From JANNHP01 sp031404455 (GTDB taxonomy: Bacteria > Planctomycetota > JAJSAM01 > JAJVHW01), in NCBI GenBank assembly GCA_031404455.1, contig JANNHP010000217.1, positions 1 through 6,686 of the forward strand: a DNA stretch of 6,686 bases, read 5' to 3'. This document shows, piece after piece, positions 1 through 5,207 of this stretch. The position numbers were made by a program, and so were the translations under genes. Position 1 is the stretch's first letter; each line of letters starts with the position of its first letter. A model generated the notes under the pieces. That model was not told the DNA's origin, made no database searches, and saw only the letters and a program-made list of their open reading frames with translations.

Positions 1-131
1 CCCACATCGCCGAACGGATGTCGACCCACTATCTGGGCGCCTACCTTGCCGGCGAGGTCTGGTACTGCCCCGACATCGGCCTGGTCCTGGAGCCACGGAA
101 CTGGATCCCCCTGCAAACGTCACTAACCTGA
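1..131 (+). CDS. 3' end of an unidentified protein-coding gene (partial)
   Basis: The frame read from base 3 is open from the window edge to a TGA at 129-131 and gives about 42 residues, ending in EVWYCPDIGLVLEPRNWIPL followed by QTSLT. Third codon positions are strongly G/C, as in the confirmed genes here, and the residue mix (aromatic and hydrophobic residues with few arginines) looks like a real protein rather than a GC-rich shadow frame. The segment 'VWYCPDIGLV' loosely resembles the closing beta strands of secreted proteins that end in a W-Y-x-P-x-x-G-x-V pattern, as in some DUF3108-like proteins. That likeness is weak and I assign no function. The gene converges on the AP-family gene, with 69 nt between the two stop codons. 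Only the C-terminus is visible, so start, length and domains are unknown. Confidence 0.6.
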   Translation, partial: HIAERMSTHYLGAYLAGEVWYCPDIGLVLEPRNWIPLQTSLT

Positions 132-138
132 CGGCGAT

Positions 139-171
139 GACGCATGCGTCGCCCCTACAACCGCGCGGGGC
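139..171. terminator. Dyad-symmetric segment between convergent genes (possible bidirectional terminator)
   Basis: A perfect 12-nt palindrome, GACGCATGCGTC, lies at 139-150. Overlapping it, GCGT-C-GCCCC (146-155) can pair with GGGGC-ACGC (167-175) around an 11-nt loop, giving a nine-pair stem with one bulged C. The position between two converging stop codons suits a shared transcription end. There is no T-tract on either side, so a classical intrinsic terminator is not shown. Confidence 0.3.
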
Positions 172-200
172 ACGCGTCGTTCCGTGGTCGTCCGCGCCCG

Positions 201-2543
201 CTACTTCGCGAGGAACGACCGCCCGTCGGGGTCCGGCCCGCTGAGACCGTAGAGCGACAGCACCGACGGGTTGACGTCGACGACGCCGGGCGTCGCCGTC
301 TCCGAGAGCGGCAGCGACGAGAAGAGGATGCCGCCGCAGTGGCTCGGGTCCACCGAGCAGTGGTCTCCGCTCCAGCGGAACTTGTTGTCGGTGATGACGT
401 CGTCGTCGATGGAGCCGAGTGCGGTCTGCCAGCTCACCCGGTAGCCCGACTCGAAGCCGACGACGATGTCCGGCGCCTCCGCCGCGCGCGCGCCGTGGTA
501 GAGGTCCTTTCCGCGGTAGACCTTCGCGACGACCTTCGAGCCGTCCTTGTCGCGGAGCGCGTAGAGCTGCGCCTCGATCGTGTCGAGAACCTTGTCGGCG
601 TCCTTCGGGTCGACGGCGCCGAGCACCTCGCGGCCCTTCAGGTTGAGGTACAGGTTGCCGAGGCCCATCGCATAGGCCTTCGTCTCTCCCCACTTCACGT
701 CCTCGAAGAACTTCCCGCCTGCCTTGACCTTCACCCCCTCCTTCCCCGGGATCAGGTCGCCGACGCCCTTCGGCCCAGCGTTCCCGCTCCTCACCTGCAG
801 CCCGCCCGCGCAGAGGAGGTTGTTCAGGTTGACGCCGCGGCGGAACGGCGCAAAGCCGTGGTCGGAGATGACGAGCACGCGTGTCTCCGGCCCGCACTTC
901 GCGACGACCTCGCCGACGAGGCGGTCCATCTCCACGTACGACCTGTCGATCTCCGGGCCGAACTCCTTCGCCGCCACGGGATCGTGACGCGGCGACTTCG
1001 GGTCGATGTGACGCCAGAACGCGTGCTGCACGCGGTCGGGCTCGCTGAACATCGCGAAGAGAACGTCCCAGTCCGTGCGCTCGAGGCGCTCGAAGAGACG
1101 CTTCTCGCGTCCCTTGCGGATGATGTTGAGGTGCGTGAGGAAGTCGCGGTCGGCGAGCAAGTCGTCCTTCACGGGGTTCGTCAGCTCGGGCCAGCCGATC
1201 GTCTCGAACGGGCCGTTCGCGTGCGCGAGGTCCTTCGCGAACTGCATGGGCGACGCGATCTGCACGTTCGGCGGAAGTTCCCCAGCGTCGAACTGCACCG
1301 GCGCGGCGAAGAGCACGAACGGGATCCACGGCTCGCCGGTCGCCGTCGGCGCGGAGCCGGCGGACTCGAGCAGGAACCTGACGCGGCCGTGGATCTTCAC
1401 GATCGGCGACACCGTGAAGACGACCGGCACGAGGTCGCTCCAGACACCGGGAGCGAGGTGCACGACGACGCCTTCCGCCGTCGTCAGCTTCGCGCCCTTC
1501 GTCATCTCGATCTCGACGGCGATTCGCGCCGTCGTCTGGCTCGCGAGCTTCAGGACGTCCTCGGCCGTCTCGCTCGCGCGCCGCTTCATCGGCGTCCAGT
1601 GGAACGCGGCTTCGCGCTTGTACTTCTCCTCGTCGGCCGCCTTGTACGCCGCCGCGACCGCGTCCGGGTCGGCGCGCGGGTTCGGCGGGCCGGGGAGCAC
1701 GAGGTCGAACTTCTTCGTCCCCGGCTCGACGAACCACGAGACGCCGCCGGTCTCCGTGTGAGCGGCCGTCGACGGATCGTTCGTCCACGTGGCGAACGTG
1801 CCCCAGGTGCCCTGGATGTCCGGGACGCCGAGGCCCGAGAGGCAGCACCCGCACGACATCTCGTCCGCGGGGAAGGAGAGCGGCGCCTCGAGCGCCACGC
1901 AGCGCACGCCCGCGCGGTCGAGCGTCACCCAGAACGGCTCGCCGCTGCGGAGGTTCTTCGCGTACGGCACGCTCGTCGGGACCCACGCGAGCACGACGTA
2001 CGCCGCGCACGCGAACACCGCCGCGACGCCGGTCATCGTCCCCTGGAGGAGTCCCTTCGGACGCTTCGCGCGGCGCTCGCCCGCGTAGAGCGCCAGGATC
2101 ACGCCGACGCCCGCCGCCGCGCCGACGGCGCCCGCGCCGCAGATGAGCAACGCGCGCCCCCACATCGGGATCACGTCACGCTGCACCGGTTCGGCGAGGC
2201 CGATCTGGATGGAGACGCCGTGCCGCGTCGGCACGCGCTTCAGGAAGTCGTAGATCCCGGTCTTCCCCGGGTTCCAGCCCGTCGCGATCGACGCCCACGA
2301 CACCGGCGACTGCGCCGGGTTCGACGTGGCGAGCCGCGAGTAGCCGCCGCGCTTCGCGAGCGCCGCGAGGTTCGGAAGCTTGCCCTCCGCCATCAGCATC
2401 TCGGTCCGGTCGGCCGCGGCGCCGTCGAAGCCGAGGACGACCGTCCGCGGTGGGGCCGCGCGCACGGGGTCGCCGGAGAGGGCGAGAGCGATCAGCGCGC
2501 CCGCCACGGCGGCGGGCACTGCGAGGAGGAGTCGTCGTTTCAT
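201..2543 (-). CDS. Alkaline-phosphatase-superfamily protein (type I phosphodiesterase/nucleotide pyrophosphatase-like), exported, with two internal hydrophobic segments
   Basis: This is a 780-residue metal-dependent phosphohydrolase-type protein of the AP superfamily (PF01663-like). Family members cleave phosphodiesters or phosphomonoesters with two metal ions; the substrate cannot be read here. Residues 1-30 form a signal sequence (MKRR, a hydrophobic core, then VRA-A near 27-30). The metal-site start is VLGFDG with D40. The nucleophile region at about 78-101 is QSPVSWASIATGWNPGKTGI, where S79 aligns with the catalytic Thr/Ser of NPP-type enzymes. Other likely metal ligands are D503 and H507 (SEPDRVQHAFW), D561 and H562 (ISDHGF), and H728 (SGDHC). 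The C-terminal DVNPSVLSLYGL and DPDGRSFL match the usual end of these enzymes. Two strongly hydrophobic stretches at about 131-153 and 169-190 look like a membrane hairpin inserted after the nucleophile region. Cysteines cluster at 231, 233 and 234, and at 729 and 736. The ATG at 2543 is chosen because it begins the signal sequence; no good Shine-Dalgarno precedes it. The gene stands alone on this strand, divergent from the toxin-antitoxin pair. Confidence 0.92.
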   Translation of the reverse strand: MKRRLLLAVPAAVAGALIALALSGDPVRAAPPRTVVLGFDGAAADRTEMLMAEGKLPNLAALAKRGGYSRLATSNPAQSPVSWASIATGWNPGKTGIYDFLKRVPTRHGVSIQIGLAEPVQRDVIPMWGRALLICGAGAVGAAAGVGVILALYAGERRAKRPKGLLQGTMTGVAAVFACAAYVVLAWVPTSVPYAKNLRSGEPFWVTLDRAGVRCVALEAPLSFPADEMSCGCCLSGLGVPDIQGTWGTFATWTNDPSTAAHTETGGVSWFVEPGTKKFDLVLPGPPNPRADPDAVAAAYKAADEEKYKREAAFHWTPMKRRASETAEDVLKLASQTTARIAVEIEMTKGAKLTTAEGVVVHLAPGVWSDLVPVVFTVSPIVKIHGRVRFLLESAGSAPTATGEPWIPFVLFAAPVQFDAGELPPNVQIASPMQFAKDLAHANGPFETIGWPELTNPVKDDLLADRDFLTHLNIIRKGREKRLFERLERTDWDVLFAMFSEPDRVQHAFWRHIDPKSPRHDPVAAKEFGPEIDRSYVEMDRLVGEVVAKCGPETRVLVISDHGFAPFRRGVNLNNLLCAGGLQVRSGNAGPKGVGDLIPGKEGVKVKAGGKFFEDVKWGETKAYAMGLGNLYLNLKGREVLGAVDPKDADKVLDTIEAQLYALRDKDGSKVVAKVYRGKDLYHGARAAEAPDIVVGFESGYRVSWQTALGSIDDDVITDNKFRWSGDHCSVDPSHCGGILFSSLPLSETATPGVVDVNPSVLSLYGLSGPDPDGRSFLAK

Positions 2544-2552
2544 CGTGCCCGC

Positions 2553-2580
2553 AGCCTAGCCGGGGACGGTCACGCGTCGA
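2553..2580 (-). promoter_or_regulatory. Candidate promoter of the AP-family gene
   Basis: Read on the minus strand, TCGACG (2580-2575, four of six matches to TTGACA) is followed after 16 nt by TAGGCT (2558-2553, -10-like). Only 9 nt separate the TAGGCT from the ATG, so a transcript from here would have almost no leader. That fits the lack of a Shine-Dalgarno. The assignment rests on short matches in GC-rich DNA and is tentative. Confidence 0.3.
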
Positions 2581-2622
2581 TCTCCGAACGCGGGCTGGGC
2601 GCGGCGGACGATCGCCCCGAGT

Positions 2623-2630
2623 GCTAGACT
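2623..2630 (+). promoter_or_regulatory. Candidate -10 element of the toxin-antitoxin operon
   Basis: GCTAGACT, preceded by T (TG-C-TAGACT, extended -10 style), sits 18 nt before the ATG at 2649. It is one of the few AT-containing patches in the 105-nt divergent gap. No convincing -35 is present at the usual distance. Initiation about 7 nt downstream would give a leader of roughly 12 nt that still includes the GGAG ribosome-binding site. Confidence 0.35.
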
Positions 2631-2641
2631 CCGCGCCGGAG
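2629..2641 (+). promoter_or_regulatory. Small inverted repeat containing the Shine-Dalgarno of the antitoxin-like gene
   Basis: CTCCG-CGC-CGGAG is a perfect 5-bp dyad with a 3-nt loop. Its right arm contains GGAG at 2638-2641, which is 7 nt before the ATG at 2649 and is the evident ribosome-binding site. As DNA it lies just downstream of the putative -10 and could be an operator half-site pair. In an RNA starting further upstream it could mask the ribosome-binding site. Both roles are inferred. Confidence 0.35.
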
Positions 2642-2648
2642 CGAACCC

Positions 2649-2948
2649 ATGGCCCGCGCGAAACGACCCGCTGAGAAGACGAGGCACCGCCGCACCGCGC
2701 CGCGGGGCAAGGTCGTCAGCGCGGAGTTCCCCCGCATCACGGTCCACCCCGGACGGATGAGCGGCAACCCCTGCATCCGCGACCTGCGCGTCACGGTCGG
2801 CAACGTCCTCAACTGGTTCGCGGCGGGCCACACCGAGGGGCAGATCCTCGCCGAGTTCCCGTTCCTCGAAGTCGAGGACCTGCGGGAGGCCTGCGCGTTC
2901 GGCGCGTGGCTGGCCGAGCGGCGCGGGAGTCTCCAGCCGACGGCATGA
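2649..2948 (+). CDS. DUF433 family protein, predicted antitoxin
   Basis: A 99-residue protein with the DUF433 pattern (PF04255, COG2442): ITVHPGRMSGNPCIRDLRVT at about 30-49, then VLNWFAAGHTEGQILAEFPF and LEVEDLREACAFGAWLAE to about residue 90. Family members usually read 'G-x-P-C-I-x-x-T/L-R' followed by a helix-turn-helix-like 'L-A-A-G-x-S-x-E-x-I-L-x-x-Y/F-P-x-L', and this protein keeps that order. DUF433 proteins are found beside DUF5615 PIN-like proteins and are predicted to neutralise them and bind the operon's own promoter. Residues 1-25 are an extra, very basic tail (Arg/Lys-rich) before the domain, which may add nucleic-acid contact. The start is ATG 2649, with GGAG 7 nt upstream; the next Met (residue 37) lies inside the domain. 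The stop overlaps the start of the next gene as ATGA. Confidence 0.9.
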   Translation: MARAKRPAEKTRHRRTAPRGKVVSAEFPRITVHPGRMSGNPCIRDLRVTVGNVLNWFAAGHTEGQILAEFPFLEVEDLREACAFGAWLAERRGSLQPTA

Positions 2949-3307
2949 AGATCCTGATCGACGTGAACTTCGGCGCGTCGTGGGTGGACGGTTTCCGGAC
3001 TCGCGGGATCGAGTCGGTGTACTGGGCTGATGTGGGACTGCGGGCGGCCGTCGACGACGACCTCGTGCGATGGTCACGCGCCCACGATCACGTCCTCCTC
3101 ACCCAGGATCTCGGCATCGCGGGACGCCTGAAGCGCTCCGGAGCGACGAGCCCGAGCGTCATCCAGGTGCGTCATGTCGATGACCTGAGCAGGGCGTCGA
3201 TCGACGACGTCGCCGGGGCGGCCCGCAAGCACGCGGCGGCGCTCGAAGCCGGGGCGATCGTCGTCCTCGACGCGCGGACCGGTCGGTCGCGCGTTCGACG
3301 TCTGTAG
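2945..3307 (+). CDS. DUF5615 PIN-like protein, predicted RNase toxin
   Basis: A 120-residue protein starting MKILIDVNFG, the typical opening of DUF5615 (PF18480, COG4634), a PIN-like nuclease fold paired with DUF433. Visible family marks are D6 and N8 (LIDVNF), the A-V-D-D-D-L segment at 35-40 matching the usual 'A-S-D-x-x-I', and D55 in VLLTQDLGIAG. Many members have a second Asp two residues after that one (D-x-D-F); here the position is G57, so the active site may be altered or belong to a D-L-G subgroup. The expected activity is metal-dependent RNA cleavage, by family inference. The ATG at 2945 is preferred over an in-frame ATG at 2906 because it begins the domain exactly and overlaps the antitoxin stop (ATGA). 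The nearest GGGAG (2925-2929) is 15 nt upstream, too far to be ideal, so translation is probably coupled to the upstream gene. Confidence 0.88.
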   Translation: MKILIDVNFGASWVDGFRTRGIESVYWADVGLRAAVDDDLVRWSRAHDHVLLTQDLGIAGRLKRSGATSPSVIQVRHVDDLSRASIDDVAGAARKHAAALEAGAIVVLDARTGRSRVRRL

Positions 3308-3324
3308 CGCGGGAGCGCTACCAT
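3295..3324 (+). promoter_or_regulatory. Candidate promoter of the HEAT-repeat gene
   Basis: TCGACG (3295-3300) and TACCAT (3319-3324, four of six matches to TATAAT) are separated by 18 nt. Initiation near 3331 would leave a leader of about 20 nt that contains the strong AGGAGG. The same TCGACG hexamer occurs at the candidate promoter of the AP-family gene. It lies within the end of the toxin coding sequence, and chance matches of this size are common. Confidence 0.28.
3304..3321 (+). terminator. Hairpin with GGGA loop on the toxin stop codon
   Basis: GTAGCGC-GGGA-GCGCTAC forms a perfect 7-bp stem with a GNRA-type tetraloop. The toxin stop codon TAG (3305-3307) is in the left arm. No T-tract follows, so it may protect the mRNA 3' end, pause transcription or serve as an operator rather than act as a classical terminator. 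Its right arm overlaps a possible -10 (TACCAT, 3319-3324) for the next gene. Confidence 0.45.
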
Positions 3325-3338
3325 CCGCCGACTCGGTC

Positions 3339-3344
3339 AGGAGG
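3339..3344 (+). promoter_or_regulatory. Strong Shine-Dalgarno AGGAGG
   Basis: AGGAGG followed by AG, 6 nt before ATG 3351, is a near-perfect anti-16S match and fixes the start of the HEAT-repeat gene. It is much the strongest ribosome-binding site in the window. Confidence 0.8.
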
Positions 3345-3350
3345 AGTCGC

Positions 3351-5054
3351 ATGCGGGCGAAGGTCTTCGCGTTCTCGATCGCGCTCCTCGCACTCAACGC
3401 CGCAACGGATGGCGCCGCCCGCGGCGGCGACGAGAAGCAGCGCGCGATCGCGGTGATCGAGAACGACCTCGTCGCCGACGACCCCGCCGTCCGTTTGAGG
3501 GCCGCCGCGGAACTGACGGACCGGTTCCCGGACGGCGCCGTCGCGGTGCCGATGCTGGTGGATCTGCTGGATGACGAGGACGCGGCGGTCGTCGCGGCGG
3601 CGGCGAGGGCGATCGATTCGATGGCGGTCGCGGGGGCACCGGTGCTGACCGCGTTCTGCATGGAGCGCTCGCGTTTCGAGGGGCCGAATTGCTTCGGCCG
3701 GACCCTCGAAGGGCTCGTCACCCTATACATCAGCAATCCGCTCGACGGGTTCGGCGTCGAGGACGACCCCGACGACCCCCTGACGGTCGAACGCTGCGCC
3801 GCCGCGGCCGTGGTGATCCGCGACCACGCGCCGGGCGAAGTCTGGTGGCGCGCCGCGGCCGTCGCGGCCTTCCGCCGGACCGAGGGCGCCACGCGCGAGA
3901 TGACGGCCGTCGCGCTTGCGATGCTCGGCGCCGACGCCGTCGCTGAGCGGTCGATCGCCCTGACCGACGACAACCGCCGCGCCCCCGCAGCAAGAGCGCT
4001 CGTGCCGCTGATCGAGTCCGATTACGCGGTGCAGGCTTTTTGCGGCGCGCGGATCGCGGCCCGGCTCCGATGCGCGGAGCCGATGCTCCTGCGCGCGCTG
4101 GGGATCTGTCTCACCAAGAGCAAGCTCGCGCCGGATTCGTGGAGCGCCCGCGGTATCCGCTTCGCCCCTGCCGCGGCGGCGGATGCGTTTGCCTCGATCG
4201 GACCGGACGCCGTCGGCGAGAGCAAGTGGCTCTTCAACTGCGTGAAGTATCCGCCCCAGGATCGGGACTCCGAGGAGTCGGCCGATCTCGTGGATCGCTG
4301 CGTGCGGGCGCTCATCCGCACCGGACGCGAGCACAAGTTCCGCGAGGTGTTGCACGAAGATCCGGAACGCGCCGACCATCTCGCGCTCGTCGCGGCACGA
4401 GCCGGGTGCTCGCCGTCGATGCTCTTCCCGCGATTCGCCGCCGAGGCGGGCAAGCCCGGCGCGTCGTACGAGGTGTTCCTCGGCCTGCGCGCCGTGGGTC
4501 CCGCCGCGATGGCCGTGCTGCCGCTCGCCAAGGCGCGCCTGCGCGAGGCCGACGACGACGGCAAGCGCCTCGACCGGGCGGAGACGGTGCTCGCGATCTC
4601 TCCGGACGACGCCGAGGCCCTCGACGTGATCGACGCCCTGCTCGGCGATCACGACATCAGCGCGAGCCACAGCGCTCCGGACACGGCGAACTACGCCTGG
4701 TACACGCTCTGCGAACGCGCCGCCCCGACTCCGATGGTCCTGCGGCGTCTGACGGCCGGCGTCACGCGCGAGACCAGGGCGTTCGGGTTCCGCGAAGGCG
4801 CCGCGGCGCTCGGCCGCGCCGGCCCGGCGGCGAAGGGCGCGGTTCCGGCGCTCGTCGAACTGCTGCCCGACCTGGACACCATGAACGAAGCGTGGCAGGT
4901 GACGTCGCGAGTCGTCGTGGTCGTCGCCCTTGGCCGCATCGGCCCCGACGCCGCCGCGGCGATCCCCGCCCTCACGGCACTCCGCGACAAGGGCGACGAG
5001 ACCATCCGCGTCCCCGCCGCGCAGGCGCTCCGCCGCATCCGCGCGAAGAAGTAG
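3351..5054 (+). CDS. Exported HEAT-repeat protein of unknown function
   Basis: A 567-residue protein with an N-terminal signal sequence (MRAK, hydrophobic residues 5-18, possible cleavage after GAA at 21-23), so it probably acts outside the cytoplasm. The rest is Ala/Leu-rich and helical, with degenerate HEAT or PBS-lyase-type repeats. Clear units are at about 45-90 (VRLRAAAELTDRF, then VPMLVDLLDDEDAAVVAAAA) and at about 486-567. Four copies of a shared turn can be seen: SIGPDAVGE (282-290), AVGPAAMAVLPL (381-392), RAGPAAKGAVPAL (489-501) and RIGPDAAAAIPAL (529-541). There is no enzyme motif. HEAT arrays generally act as protein-binding scaffolds, and such exported proteins are frequent in Planctomycetota and Acidobacteriota; the partner here is unknown. 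Ten cysteines are spread through the mature part. The gene follows the toxin gene after 43 nt and has its own strong ribosome-binding site, so it may be read through from that operon or from its own promoter. Confidence 0.85.
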   Translation: MRAKVFAFSIALLALNAATDGAARGGDEKQRAIAVIENDLVADDPAVRLRAAAELTDRFPDGAVAVPMLVDLLDDEDAAVVAAAARAIDSMAVAGAPVLTAFCMERSRFEGPNCFGRTLEGLVTLYISNPLDGFGVEDDPDDPLTVERCAAAAVVIRDHAPGEVWWRAAAVAAFRRTEGATREMTAVALAMLGADAVAERSIALTDDNRRAPAARALVPLIESDYAVQAFCGARIAARLRCAEPMLLRALGICLTKSKLAPDSWSARGIRFAPAAAADAFASIGPDAVGESKWLFNCVKYPPQDRDSEESADLVDRCVRALIRTGREHKFREVLHEDPERADHLALVAARAGCSPSMLFPRFAAEAGKPGASYEVFLGLRAVGPAAMAVLPLAKARLREADDDGKRLDRAETVLAISPDDAEALDVIDALLGDHDISASHSAPDTANYAWYTLCERAAPTPMVLRRLTAGVTRETRAFGFREGAAALGRAGPAAKGAVPALVELLPDLDTMNEAWQVTSRVVVVVALGRIGPDAAAAIPALTALRDKGDETIRVPAAQALRRIRAKK

Positions 5055-5059
5055 CTGCT

Positions 5060-5170
5060 GGTTCGTAGTCCCGGCTTCAGCCGGGTCGTTCGTCCGCGCG
5101 ACACCGCGCATCGCACTCCCGCCGACCGTGCTCTAACGCAACGACCCGGCTTACCCCGGGACTACGAACC
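5060..5170. repeat. REPIN: two inverted GTAG-type REP sequences
   Basis: Positions 5060-5090 and 5140-5170 are inverted copies of one 31-nt sequence, identical at 27 of 31 positions. All four differences fall together in the centre (5075-5078 versus 5152-5155). Each copy, read inward, has the GTAG tetranucleotide (5065-5068; minus strand 5165-5162) one base before a short palindrome (CCCGGCTTCAGCCGGG at 5070-5085). This GTAG-plus-hairpin layout is the hallmark of bacterial REP elements mobilised by RAYT (TnpA-REP) transposases, and two inverted REPs around a short spacer (here 49 nt) make a REPIN or BIME. It lies wholly between genes, just after the HEAT gene stop. It probably also acts as a transcript-end structure there. 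No RAYT gene is in the window. Confidence 0.82.
5070..5085 (+). terminator. REP hairpin downstream of the HEAT-repeat gene
   Basis: CCCGGC-TTCA-GCCGGG forms a 6-bp GC stem (7 with the inner T-A pair) 15 nt after the stop codon. The right-hand REP copy has a shorter 5-bp stem (5145-5149 with 5156-5160). The hairpin has no T-tract, so it is better seen as an RNA-end stabiliser or Rho-assisted stop than as a classical intrinsic terminator. The whole pair could instead fold as one long stem of the 31-nt arms. Confidence 0.4.
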
Positions 5171-5194
5171 TAGGCAACGACGGGTCGCGTTCGG

Positions 5195-5200
5195 TACTAC
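5195..5200 (+). promoter_or_regulatory. Candidate -10 for a leaderless ABC exporter transcript
   Basis: TACTAC lies 7 nt before GTG 5208, the distance expected if transcription starts at or next to the start codon. No Shine-Dalgarno is present between them and no -35 can be recognised. The match is only three of six to TATAAT, so this is suggestive only. Confidence 0.25.
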
Positions 5201-5207
5201 GGCACCC

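Noticed and set aside
144..2627. An 827-codon open frame on the + strand, antisense to the AP-family gene and longer than it.
   Set aside because: Its translation is dominated by Arg, Asp, Glu, His and Ala with no motifs, typical of the shadow frame of a GC-rich gene. The minus-strand frame carries a signal sequence and all AP-superfamily metal-site motifs.
2906..2944. An upstream in-frame ATG that would add 13 residues to the DUF5615 protein.
   Set aside because: The family domain begins exactly at MKILIDVN from ATG 2945, which also forms the ATGA overlap with the antitoxin stop. The extra residues are Arg/Ala-rich and arise from the antitoxin gene in another frame.
2556..3077. A 173-codon minus-strand frame across the toxin-antitoxin pair.
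   Set aside because: It covers two well-supported + strand genes and has Arg/Pro-rich shadow composition.
4040..5068. A 342-codon + strand frame inside the HEAT-repeat gene.
   Set aside because: It overlaps the HEAT gene completely in another frame and is a low-complexity Arg/Gly/Ala translation with no recognisable domain.
3723..5111. A 462-codon minus-strand frame opposite the HEAT-repeat gene.
   Set aside because: Arg/His/Glu-rich shadow composition. The + strand frame has a perfect Shine-Dalgarno, a signal sequence and HEAT-type repeats.
5055..5207. Possible CRISPR-like repeats in the intergenic region.
   Set aside because: There are only two copies, in inverted and not direct orientation, with one spacer; the GTAG-plus-palindrome layout fits a REPIN.
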